Shown: piece after piece, positions 11,541 to 25,100 of the stretch | Position numbering within the stretch: position 1 is the first letter of the stretch | How the letters are laid out: each line of letters starts with the position of its first letter | NCBI GenBank assembly: GCA_028751875.1 | Contig: CM054151.1 | Location: 47,036,336-47,100,335 of the forward strand | Direction: 5' to 3' | From: Rapana venosa | Lineage: Eukaryota > Mollusca > Gastropoda > Neogastropoda > Muricidae | DNA: 64,000 nucleotides | Translations under genes and position numbers: made by a program | The notes under the pieces: generated by a model | Database searches by the model: none | Seen by the model: the letters and a program-made list of their open reading frames with translations, nothing else | What the model was told of the DNA's origin: nothing

Positions 11541-12849
11541 TAAGCAGTACTAACATTTAATATGTCGTTTCACAACATTCATCTGTTCTTCAGCACACTG
11601 ACAATATGGTTTTTTCGTAAGTTTAGCTATTTTTTTCTTTAATTCTTACAAACAACACAATCAGTACTAATGTTGCAAAAACATCATGGAAAAGATATCA
11701 TTGAACCCACATCTGAATACAATTACAATATTCATTTGTTCAACTGTCTTTTTAAAGTCTCAACACTTTTGATGTACTGACAGAACTGAAAAAATAAAGA
11801 GATGTCAAATCTTAACTTTAACTCACAAAGTTTGACAACATTCATACACGTACAAGTGCAAAGAACAGTAAATAGAGAGATATATTTATGTAGTATTGCA
11901 CTTGAGCTGATTTCACCATCAAACCAGCCACTTCTCCAACACTAACACATATTGTGTTTTCATCCATATAAACATTGAAAACTGTGTACATGGCTTCACC
12001 TGAAACATCCCTGCACTCCTCCATCCCTAATGATTATATCACCTCAACTTTCCCCATATAGTCTGTCAGAACATTCCCTTGTCAATACAACAGAAGTCCT
12101 ATTCAACATAAATAAACAACAACACAAAAAATAACTTTACAGAAAGAAACCTTGGTGCTCCATTTTCAGCTTTCTCCTGTGCTGGGATCGGTGGTAGAGA
12201 AAAGCCAAGTTCATCATCACAACATCTTGTCCAAGATCGCACGACCGAGACATCTGTGCTCTGTTTGGCTGCACTGAATTAAAGATAACTGACTGAAAAT
12301 CATGGTTCTTTCCCACCTCCTCCCCCCATCCCTTGTCATAAAGACAAATGTTGAAACACTGGCCTAAAGAAGACAGCTGACACAGAGCTCTGTCCTGTTG
12401 TGTATGCATACAAGAAAGTCAACCTGGATCGACAACCTAAATGCCTTTTGCAGGCTTACCTCACAGCCATTTAGGCAAGACAAAAACTCTAAAAAAAAAA
12501 AAATTTCAGATCTATCCTGGACAGGGGTGGGCTCTGCCAGGTTCAACTTGCCCTCAACATACTGCAGTTAAGTGCAGTGCCCCCAAGACTCCTCAAGGAG
12601 TCCTGAGAGAAGTCAGGTCAGGTTTTATAACACTTCAGTTGCTGTCATCACTCAATCACCATAGTCATTTGGTCAATATGTCACTCTCAGTTCTGTCTTT
12701 CAGCATTGTTTCTTCTTCTTCCTCAGCCTGCCCTTTAAAACTTCCTACCAGCTCTCACTGTGGCTGAAGACTTCTCTATCATCCCCCCCCCCTCCCCCCC
12801 TTTTCTTTTTTTCACAATTCCACCACTGTCAACTTTGTGAAACATTCTT
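11541..12849 (-). other. Probable DHX36 3' UTR and downstream flank
   Basis: This lies downstream of the DHX36 stop codon. On the minus strand, ATTAAA poly(A)-signal variants occur at 11,638-11,643 and 11,556-11,561. No canonical AATAAA was found closer to the stop, so a 3' UTR of roughly 1.2-1.3 kb is possible but unproven. No other gene is visible here. Confidence 0.4.
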
Positions 12850-13134
12850 TCATTTGTTTTTCCAGTGGTATCGGTGATCATCACGGTGATGTGCAGACCC
12901 TCCACTCCTCCCATGGCGGCCTCCTCCTCCACCACCCCCGTACCTCCCACCCCCACGCCTCCCTCCCCACCTGTCCTCCCCACCCCCGCCGCTCTCCTCA
13001 GCCACGTCCTCGGTGGAAATGAGCTCGGCGATGGCGCGCATCAGCGCCCCTTCTTTGTTGGTCTCCTTCCAGTTGGTGGGGCCTGGCCGCACTATCTTCT
13101 CCTCCAGCAGCTGATCCAGCTGTCGACGCAGATC
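12850..13134 (-). CDS. DHX36: DHX36 exon 27 (last, with stop)
   Basis: Begins after a CCTCAG acceptor with [14 protein letters not shown], contains [11 protein letters not shown], and ends at a TGA at 12,852-12,850 after RYHWKNK. The last 45 or so residues are glycine- and arginine-rich with RGG-like spacing. Human DHX36 lacks such a long C-terminal RG stretch, so this may add RNA affinity. The length is 95 codons including the stop. Confidence 0.93.
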   Translation of the reverse strand, partial: DLRRQLDQLLEEKIVRPGPTNWKETNKEGALMRAIAELISTEDVAEESGGGGEDRWGGRRGGGRYGGGGGGGRHGRSGGSAHHRDDHRYHWKNK

Positions 13135-16100
13135 CTGAGGACCGATACAGGAGGACACTGACAATGCAGCAAATCATTACTGGGAGATGACTGACCCACT
13201 GTTTTCCCTTGCTGTAAGCTATTGAGGCATTACATTCACACACACAAAAATAATAATAATTTGACGGCACAGGATGAAAATAACTCGTGGTGAAAGAGAA
13301 ATGAGTAAATACATCGACACAATCTACAGTGAAGCACTTGACACCATGGTGGTTGCAATAAACTGGCTTATGTCAAATAAACAGCAAAATGATAACAGCA
13401 TGAGAAGCAATAACTGAAAGCCAACAGGCAATAAATACCAGCAAACAGACATAACAGTTTTGTATTTTCCTATATTATTGGTTCCTACAAGCTGACGCCA
13501 GGAAATAACAGATATCCTGATGCCAGGGGCAATTATCAGGTCAGCATTGGGTTCATGTTCAACAGAGCTTTTCCCGCTGCACGATACTCAAGACAGGGAA
13601 AAGCTGATGATCTAGGCAAATAGAAATCGGTTTCAATCACAAAACAGACAGCTCTGGAGCACCCATTTTAACAACATGCTCTGTACAGACATTTCTTTAC
13701 AGTATAAAAACCCCTACCTCCTTTCAAGTTCACTTGAAAGCTTCTGATACGGCTGTGCTTTCATATTATCGTTCTTTACTGTTATCTGGATGATACATGA
13801 ATATTGGAATGCTCTAGTAGCATTTCATAATGCTGGATACGAACATAATTCAGAATTCAATGAATCTGCACTAACATGCATCACATCTTCATGAATACTT
13901 TCACATTTCATAAGCACACTTTTTATGTCAGGGGAGGGGGGCTGGTGACCCTATAACAAGCTAGGCACAGGAAAAAAACACCTCCACTTCTCAATAACCT
14001 TGAGAGATAAGAACGGCAGTCAATCCAGAATTCATGGGGTCTTTCGTTCAAATCTTGGCAGCACAGAATGGGAGAAGGTATTCTTATACAAACACAGGTA
14101 TACATGCATGCATACCACACTAGGAAGTACACTCAAACAAATCTCTCTTTAAAAATGTAACATACAAACGTACGCTTGCATGCATACCACACACTATGAG
14201 GCATACACAAGCAAGTTTCTCTTTTAAAAATTAAAGTAAATAAATAGCCTTCCACAGACCCCAATCATGAAACACCGATCCCTCCAGCCTGAACAATATC
14301 CTGTGGGGGCAAGGTCAGAGGGGCACAACAGGCCCAGGTCAGTTATCCAAACTGTAGGACTAGTTGGCCACAGCTTTCCATGTGACAGTGGGATTAAGTA
14401 GGCCCAACTCCACTCCCTGGCTTGCAAGAGCTCTTGATGACATGTAGAATACTGCTGTGCAATCATCATCCTGCTTTTCTTGCTGCTGTTGTGCGTTCCC
14501 CAGCTTAACACTGGGGGTCACCCAGACTGTGTACTCTGACTCACTCATCATCCCACCTGGGAGTCACTGTGAGACTGAAATTGCACACTGAATGAGAAAG
14601 TTTGCGTGTATGACTGTTTTTAAGTATATCGCCCTATAGGCAGCCATACTCCGACTTCAGAGGATTGTTTTTCTCCTTTAAAGGTTGTTATGTCAAGAGC
14701 TTGTCATGGCTGAAGGCAATCTCAACACAACATTTTACAACATAACAACACTTTATTGTGGGCCTTGGCAATTTGCTGACATCAATAGCTGACATAACTT
14801 TTGGCCTGGGCCAATCTTGCTTTTTAAACCCAAAGAATTGTTTCTTCAAAAGAAAGAGAAAGACCTGACCTTGACAAGCTGGGCAGTGGAGGGCGAGGCC
14901 TTGAAGACAATCCAGTCGTCCACAGTGATGCAGTCCTGTCCTCCATCCTGCACACAGCCATCATCAGATGTCTTACACTGTCCCTGTGCTTAGAGCGCTG
15001 AACTTGGGATCTGACAATAACTGAGGACTACCACAAATTTGAATCCGTGCTGAGGAATCTGTTTTCAAAGCTTTTTTTGGTTTTCCCCTAGAATCAACAC
15101 TGGTTTCTACTCCACTCCTGTGTATGTCCTCTGGATCAGACTATACATACACTGTGGTGCTGTGTGTACATGCACACATGACACCTTGTGCTGAAGTTAA
15201 AAAATGCATCCATCTTTTGTAGAAGAGGAAGCCAGCTGTGGCCGGTGGCGTGGATGATGTGAGCATACCCAGCATGCAGTCTCCCATCTGAAGGGAGATG
15301 AGCTTTGCCAGGTTCAGCTTTTCTTCTTTTTTCAGCTGCCTGATTTTTCTGTAACGCTCCTGTCCTGCTGTTTTCACACTGCTGACTGATCTGGGTAAAG
15401 CGGCAAACCCTGCTGGCATTGTGTGGAGCTCCTACCGACAACAGCAGCAACGGAGACACCTCACCTCACCTGACCTGACCTGACCTGACCTGACCTGAGC
15501 TAGTTCTGATCTCACCAACTATCCCGGCAATACCCAGGTTCATCATGTATCCCCAGGGCAGTAAGTCCACAGACAGTCTATCTTTGTTAGGCCACCGTCA
15601 GACCACCAACAGAAGGGCCCTGCACTGCTGCTGTGTCACTTCAGTGGTGCTCCGCAGTGCCTGTTCTTGGCCACCATGTACTGGACACAATCTCATAACC
15701 TCCCTACTGACAACAATAATAACTCTTGTCAAGGAGCCAGGCTAAGTGAGGTACCCACTTGGGATGGCAACCACAACATCCCTTTTCAATGACTTTCTCC
15801 CACACAACCCTGACCCCAAAGGCTTTGAACCAATTCACTAGGCCTGTATGGGAAGCTGAATCTGAGGTCTCCATGAGACCAGAGCAACAGGAACTACCGA
15901 ATCTGAGTAAATTTACTGCATAGTAGTCGACAATGATAAAGATGATGTGATAATGATGTTACAAAAGTGCATGAGTTTTGCACCTTCTTCACTAGGTTAT
16001 TTTCTACACTTCCTGTCACAATTTATCTAGGTGTCAACCCTTCTACACTTCCTATCACAATTTATCTAGGTGTCAACCGTTCTACACTTCCTATCACAAT

Positions 16101-19100
16101 TTATCCAAGTGTCAACCGTTCTACACTTCCTATCACAATTTATCTAGGTGTCAACCATTGTACACTTCCTATCACAATTTATCTAGGTGTCAACCGTTCT
16201 ACACTTCCTATCACAATTTATCTAGGTGTCAACCATTGTACACTTCCTATCACAATTTATCTAGGTGTCAACCATTGTACACTTCCTATCACAATTTATC
16301 TAGGTGTCAACCATTCTACACTTTCTATCACAATTTATCTAAGTGTCAACCGTTTTACACTTCCTATCACAATTTATCTAAGTGTCAACCGTTCTACACT
16401 TCCTATCACAATTTATCTAGGTGCCAACCGTTCTCACTTCCTATCACAATTCATCTAGGTGTCAACCATTCTACACTTACTATCACAATTTATCTAAGTG
16501 TCTGTCAGGCCTGACAGATAACAGACACCTGGGCCTTACCCATTCTTTTTTTTTGGGGGGGGGGAGGTGGGGATCAGATTGCAGTTGTTCCTGTCAGCAA
16601 CTACGAAGTGATATAATTACATGCATAGTCTCAGGGATAATGAATAGGGAATTTTTGTTTTCCTACTGCTATTGTGATGGACATGAATAATTCAGCATCA
16701 ATGGAGGTTACTGGTAATCAGTTCAGTTTCTCCTTCCCATTTTCCCTCAGACACGCAGACTTATACTCTCTCGCGCTTTAACATGCACACATGAGTTACA
16801 CACACATACATGCACACACGCATGCACACACACACGCATGCACACACACACGAACACCAGCAGGTAGACAAAAAACTCAAACAGTCTTAGGTTCAATTCC
16901 ACCCACACACACACACACTCTCTCTCTCTCTCTGTCTCTCTTATATATCCTAGGCCTAAGGGCGGGGACTAGATGTAAAAAAGCACATAGGTGCTTATTC
17001 ATTATCCTCGAAATAAAAGAATCTGTCATTGTCATTGTCACACACACACACACACTCACTCAAACATACACACACAAAACCACACACACACTAATATCAC
17101 TGAGAGTGAACAGACGTAAAATCGAATCAAAGACACACACACACACAGAGAAACACACATGAACACACACACAAAAACATTACTTAATTGACTTTCCTCG
17201 GGCTATTTTACAGGTATTGTTATGTGTTGAGATAAAATCTGTGTTACAATCTCTTAAAAACTCTGGGTCTAATATTAAACATGATCTTATAACTGAAATA
17301 AACCATATTATACACTTTCTCATATTAAGAGGCACTAGTGTCACCTTTTGCTGGGTACCATCGCATTGCAATATCTTTTATAATGAAAAGGTTGATAGAG
17401 CAGCTAAAAATGCGGCAGCACATTCAAACTCTGCTGCTGTCTTGAATATACCAATGTCAATTCATGAGAATTATAACTTGATCGAAAGTGCTTGCTGGAA
17501 GCATGTTAGGAAAAAACAAGAAGATGCAGGGTTTTCCCAGGGTACCACTTCAATTTTTGACCTAAAATTCTTTCTCTCTTCTCGTTTTGGGTTAGACAAA
17601 TCACGCCAAAGGCCAGTCATAAGTCTTATTAATAGACTGAAGTTAAATGCTTTCCATACAAAATTTTCTAGAAATGTGCATTGTGTGTGTGGTGGGGCAA
17701 TCTCAAACATTCATATTCTTTTCGAATGCCAAATGTTAAAAAAGCAGCTGCCCACCATTCGTGAGAGATCGTTGCAAAAGGTTTTGAATAACTCTACATT
17801 GCTCTGTGAAATTGCTTTGCTGTTGAAAGAGAGTTGTGTTAGTAATTTGCTATAGCACAAGTAAGTATGTCATTTATTGATTTGAAGCATAGGCATTCTA
17901 CCCACCATGGTATAGTTTTCGAAATTGTTACCTTTCTTTCCCAGTGTTCTTTTAGCATGGAATACTTGAAATGTATATTTTGATCTGTTGTAGTTCAATT
18001 AGCTATTTATTCATAAGGTAAATTCATTTCTTTCATTGTATTATAGTTACAGTAGTTAGACAGTTCCTTAACCCTTTTTTCTGAATTGTTTGCCTTTTTG
18101 TGTCTAATATCACTTAATGTGAATAGACGTTAAATTGAAGAACAACACACAAAAACACATACACACACGACACACACACCCAGAGGTACCTTCATAATGC
18201 TGATGTTTCCTCCAAAGAACAGCAGTGGATAGGGAGAGACCACTGTGCAGTCATGGATGTACACCTGTTTTAAAAACCGGCCTGTATAATGAACGCTGGC
18301 AACATTTTTGTAACACATGCATGTGCATGCACGTTTGTGCGCGCACGCACACACACACACACAGAGAAAAACAAGAACACATATACATGTGTGCACACAA
18401 ACATTCCCAAACACACCCACACCCGCACACAGAGAAAACACCCTGCTCCATCACCTGTGAGGTTTTCAGCATGTGATAGTAGACCAGCCACTTGGACTTG
18501 AACTCAGTTTCATTGCAGTTGATGGACTTGGGGTGAGCGGAGATTTTCCCTCTGCCGTTTTTGATATGCATCTTCACAGTCCTGGTGGAACACACACACA
18601 CACACACACACACACAAGATCAATTATTCATTCATTCAATCATGCATTCAGTCTGTCAGTCAATCATTTATTCAGTCATTCAAACATCCAGTAAGTCATT
18701 CAATCATTCATTCAATTTATCATTCAACCATTTAATCCTTCATTGAATCATTCATTCAGTCATTCAATTAATCATTCAGTCTTTCATTCAATCATTCATT
18801 CAATCAATCACTCAGCCATTTAATTCTTCACTGAATCAGTCAGTCATTCAAATAATCATTCAGCCTTTCATTCAATCAATCATTCAGCCATTTAATCCGT
18901 CATTGAATCATTCAGTCAGTCATTCAATTAATCAGTCAGTCTTTCATTCCATCATTCTTTCATTCAATCATTCATTCAATCAATCATTCAGCCATTGAAT
19001 CCTTCACTAAATCATTCATTCAGTCATTCAATTAATCATTCAGTCTTCCATTCAATCTTTCATAATCAATCATTCAGCCATTGAATCCTTCACTAAATCA

Positions 19101-22100
19101 TTCATTCAGTCATTCAATTAATCATTCAGTCTTCCATTCAATCATTCAGTCTTTCATTCAATCATTCCTTCATTCAATCATTCCTTCATTCAATCATTCC
19201 TTCAATCAATCATTCAGCCATTTAATCCTTCATTGAATCATTCATTCCGTCATTCAGTCTTTCATTCAATCAATCAGCCATTTAATCCTTCACTGAATCA
19301 TTCATTCAGTCAATCAATTAATCATTCAGTCTTTCATTCAATCATTCATTCATTCATTCAATCACTCATGTAGTTTACAGCTTTGCCAACCGAAAGTCTC
19401 CCCATCAGAGCTACCACCACATCAAGGATCCACATTGTCACATTTTTAGTCAGGTTGTTTGTTGTTTATTGTTTCGATTTTTGTTAGTAGTAAGACTTAT
19501 TTGTATCTGAATTAAATGTGTCTGAAACTCTCTAGCATCCTTTTGTAACTTGAAAAAAACTTAGCATTCAGTACAGTCCCCCAGTTCACCCAGCTGTAAA
19601 TGGGTGCCTGCCTCTTTATGGTCAGGGAGGGTAAAGCAGCGAGGGAGAGGAGATGGGCGCTGCCCTCAATATGCTGGCCCCTAGAGAAGTGAGGTCTCTG
19701 ACGCCTCGCTCCCTTATGCCCTTATAGGTTATGGGACACCTTTACCTTTTACATTTCGAGAAAAAAAACTTTGTCATGCATATACTGTTGCAGTATTCAC
19801 AGAGGAGAGCTGCATACTGTGGGTGTGTCTAAGGTGGATCAGTGGTCTAACAGAGGCACAGTTGTCTAGAAAACTCAAGGTCATGAGTCCAAAACTCCTC
19901 TCAAGCCACACTGCCCCTGTATACCCTTGTACAGTATAAACCAAGGTCCTGTGTGCGAACACACACAGCACACCTTGCGCACACTTTTTAAAAAAAAACT
20001 TCCGCTTTTCGGAAGAGTAGGCCATTGTGTGCCGGTGGGAACGGATGACAAAATTTACAAAATTGCATACACACGGGGACTGGATGTTAAAAAAAGCACA
20101 TGAATGCTTATTCCATTATCCTCAAAATAAATAAATGATACATACTTAAAGAGCAACAGCAAATGAGAGAGACAGAGATACTGGAGAGCAACAGTAAGTG
20201 AGAGAGACAGAGATACTGCAGAGTGACAGCAAGTGAGACAGAGATACTGCAGAGTGACAGCAAGTGAGAGAGACAGAGATACTGAAGAGTGACAGCAAGT
20301 GAGAGAGACAGAGATACTGAAGAGTGACAGTAAATGAGAGAGACAGAGATACTGAAGAGTGACAGCAAATAAGAGAGACAGAGATACTGGAGAGTGACAG
20401 CAAATAAGAGAGACAGAGATACTGGAGAGTCACAGCAAATAAGAGAGACAGAGATACTGCAGAGTCACAGCAAATGAGAGAGACAGAGATACTGCAGAGT
20501 GACAGTAAATGAGTGAGACAGAGATACTGGAGAGTGACAGTGAGAGTGACAGCAAGAAGTGAGACAGAGATACTGGAGGGTGACAGCAAATGAGAGAGAC
20601 AGAGATACTGGAGAGTGACAGCAAGAGTGAGACAGAGATACTGAAGAGTGACAGTAAATGAGTGAGACAGAGATACTGGAGAGTGACAGTGAGAGTGACA
20701 GCAAGAAGTGAGACAGAGATACTGGAGAGTGACAGTGAGAGTGACAGCAAGAAGTGAGACAGAGATACTGGAGAGTGACAGTGAGAGTGACAGCAAGAAG
20801 TGAGACAGAGAGACGGTGAGACAGACAGACATAGAGACAGACAGACACAGAGACAAAGGGACAGACAGACATAGAGACAGACAGACACAGAGACAAAGGG
20901 ACAGACAGACATAGAGACAGACAGACACAGAGACAAAGGGACAGACAGACATAGAGACAGACATAGAGACAGAGAGAGGGGACTGACTTGTAGGGGGGGT
21001 CTCCAGGTCTGGGTGCAGATGCCACTTTGGCCACATTGGGATAGAGCCCGGCACACAACACCGCCTTCACCAGTCCCTCGTCCTCTGTTGACAACACACA
21101 CACATCATAGACACATAGACACACACATGCACACATATGCATGCACGCACACATACCCACACACACTCTGTGTGACTAACCAGAATGAATGTTAGACTGG
21201 CAGTCTCTGGGGTCCCCCCCCTACACACACACTCTCTGAGGTTCCCCACACATATACACACACACACACTACTCTGAGGTCCCCCACACATATATACACA
21301 CACACTCTCTGAGGTCCCCCACACATATACACACACACACTACTCTGAGGTCCCCCACACATATATACACACACACTCTCTGAGGTCCCCCACACATATA
21401 CACACACACACACTACTCTGAGGTCCCCCACACATATACACACACACTACTCTGAGGTCCCCCACACATATACACACACACTCTCTGAGGTCCCCCACAC
21501 ATATACACACACACACACTACTCTGAGGTCCCCCCACACATATACACAACACACATACTCTGAGGTCCCCCACACATATACACACACACTCTCTGAGGTC
21601 CCCCACACATATATACACACACACTCTCTGAGGTCCCCACACATATATACACACACACTCTCTGAGGTTCCCCACACATATATACACACACACTCTGAGG
21701 TCCCCACACATATATACACACACACTCTGAGGTTCCCCACACATATACACAACACACTCTGAGGTTCCCCACACATATACACACACACACTCTGAGGTCC
21801 CCACACATATATACACACACACTCCTGAGGTTACTTCCCACACATATATACACACACACTCTGAGGTCCCCCACACATATAACACCAACACACACTCTGA
21901 GGTCCCCCACACATATACACACACACTCTGAGGTTCCCCACACATATACACACACACACTCTGAGGTCCCCCACACATATACACACACTCTGAGGTCCCC
22001 CACACATATATACACACACACTCTGAGGTCCCCCACACATATATACACACACACTCTGAGGTTCCCCACACATACACACACACACACTCTGAGGTCCCCC

Positions 22101-25100
22101 ACACATATACACACACTCTGAGGTCCCCCACACATATACACACCAACTCTGAGGTCCCCCCCTACACACACACCTCTGAGGTTCCCCACACATATACACA
22201 CACACACTCTGAGGTCCCCCACACATATACACACACACACTCTGAGGTCCCCCACACATATACACACACTCTGAGGTCCCCACACATATATATACACACA
22301 CTCTGAGGTCCCCCACACATATATATACACACACTCTGAGGTCCCCCACACATATATACACACACACTCTGAGGTCCCCCACACATATATACACACACAC
22401 TCTGAGGTCCCCCACACATATATACACACACACTCTGAGGTCCCCAACACATACATACACACACTCTGAGGTCCCCCACACACATATACACACACACACT
22501 CTGAGGTCCCCCAACATATATACACACACACTCTGAGGTCCCCCACACATATATACACACACACTCTGAGGTCCCCCACACATATATACACACACACTCT
22601 GAGGTCCCCCACACATATATACACACACACTCTGAGGTCCCCCACACACATATACACACACACACTCTGAGGTCCCCCACACATATATATACACACACTC
22701 TGAGGTCCCCCACACATATATACACACACACTCTGAGGTCCCCCACACATATATACACACACACTCTGAGGTCCCCCACACATATATACACACACACTCT
22801 GAGGTCCCCCACACATACACACACACACACACTCTGAGGTCCCCCACACATACACACACACACTCTGAGGTCCCCCACACATACACACACACACACTCTG
22901 AGGTCCCCCACACATATATACACACACACACTGAGGTCCCCACACATATATACACACACACACTGAGGTCCCCCACACATATATACACACACACTCTGAG
23001 GTCCCCCACACACTCTGAGGTCCCCCACACATATATACACACACACTCTGAGGTCCCCCACACATATACACACACATTCTGAGGTCCCCCACACATATAT
23101 ACACACACACTCTGAGGTCCCCACACATATATACACACACATTCTGAGGTCCCCCACACATATACACACACACTCTGAGGTCCCCCACACATTTTACACC
23201 ACACACTCTGAGGTCCCCACACATATATACACACACACTCTGAGGTCCCCCACACATATATACACACCACTCTGAGGTCCCCCACACATATACACACACA
23301 CCTCTGAGGTCCCCCACACATATATACACACACACTCTGAGGTCCCCCACACATATATACACACACACTCTGAGGTCCCCACACATATACACACACACAC
23401 TCTGAGGTCTCCCCCACAACATATACACACACACTCTGAGGTCCCCCACACATATATACACACACACTCTGAGGTCCCCCCACAACATATCACACACACC
23501 ACTCTGAGGTCCCCACACATATACACAACACACTCTGAGGTCCCCCACACAATAACATCACACACACTCCTGAGGTCCCCCACACATATATACACACACA
23601 CTGAGGTCCCCACACAATATATACACACACTCTGAGGTCCCCCACACACATATACACACACACTCTGAGGTCCCCCACACATTATACACACACACTCTGA
23701 GGTCCCCCACACATATATACACACACACTCTGAGGTCCCCCACACATATATACACACACACTCTGAGGTCCCCCCCCACATATACACACAACACACACAC
23801 TCTGAGGTCCCCCACACATATATACACACACACTTGAGGTCCCCCACACATATACACACACACTCTGAGGTCCCCCCCACATAATACACACACACTCTGA
23901 GGTCCCCCACACATATAATACACACACACTCTGAGGTCCCCCCACATATATACACACACACACACTCTGAGGTCCCCCCAAAACACATATATACCACACA
24001 CACACACTCTGAGGTCCCCCAAACACACTCTGAGATCACCCCCCCCCCAAACACACACTTGAGGTCCTTCAAACACACACACACTCTGAGGTTCCCCCCC
24101 CACACACACACTCTAGGGTCCCCCCCACACACACACAATTCTGGGGTCACCCCCCACACACACACATTCTGGGGTCCCCCCCACACACACACATTCTGGG
24201 GTCCCCCCCCACACACACACATTCTGGGGTCCCCCCCCACACACACACATTCTGGGGTCCCCCCCCCCCACACACACATTCTGGGGTCCCCCCCCACACA
24301 CACATTCTGGGGTCCCCCACCACACACATTCTGGGGTCCCCCCCCCACATACACATACATCTGGGGTCTCCCCCCACACACACACACGCTGGGGTCCTGC
24401 CCTCCCTCCACCCCCCCTCCCCCCCACACACACTATGTAACTGACAGGATAGCTTAGTGGTTAAAGCATTGCACTCGCAATCTGACGACCCGGGTTCGAT
24501 TCCCGTTCAAGGGGATTTTTCTCCTGGAGTTAACATCAGTGCAGACTCCACTCTCCCCAAAAGTCCTTCAGATGAGACTATAAACCGAGGCCCCGTGTGC
24601 GAACGCACGCAGAACATCTTAAGCACATGTTAAATCCTGTTCCGCTTTTCGGCCACTGTGTGCTGGTGGGAACAGATGACAGAATTTACAAAACCGCATA
24701 CACACGGGGACTGGATGTAAAAAAGCACATTAGTGCTTATTCCATTATCCTTGATATAAAAGAATAAAATAAAATGAAATTTTAAAAAGTTTAAACACTG
24801 ACCAAAATAAATGTTAGACTGACGACCTCTGGGATCATCCCCCTCCCACACTCACACTCTGGGGTCCCCCCACACACACACACACATTGGGGTCCCCCCC
24901 CCCACCACACACACATTGGGGTCCCCCCACACACACACACATTGGGGTCCCCCCCACACACACACATTGGGGTCCCACACACACACACTCTGGGGTCCCC
25001 CCCCCCCCCCCCCCCCCCCCCCCCACCACACACACACAACTTGGGGTCCCCCCCCCCCACCACACACACATTGGGGTCCCCCACACACACACACACATTG

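Noticed and set aside
15967..16514. 13-residue-repeat ORF ([13 protein letters not shown] type)
   Set aside because: The 39-bp minisatellite length is divisible by three, so frames stay open by default. No start context or homology.
21340..24429. Very long open frames (up to 676 codons) on the minus strand with [11 protein letters not shown] repeats
   Set aside because: They are the translation of the intron 22 minisatellite in several frames at once. No unique sequence, domain or splice context supports a protein.
24437..24520. tRNA genes at SINE heads (A and B boxes)
   Set aside because: The heads lack a complete cloverleaf and acceptor stem and are fused to SINE bodies at every copy.
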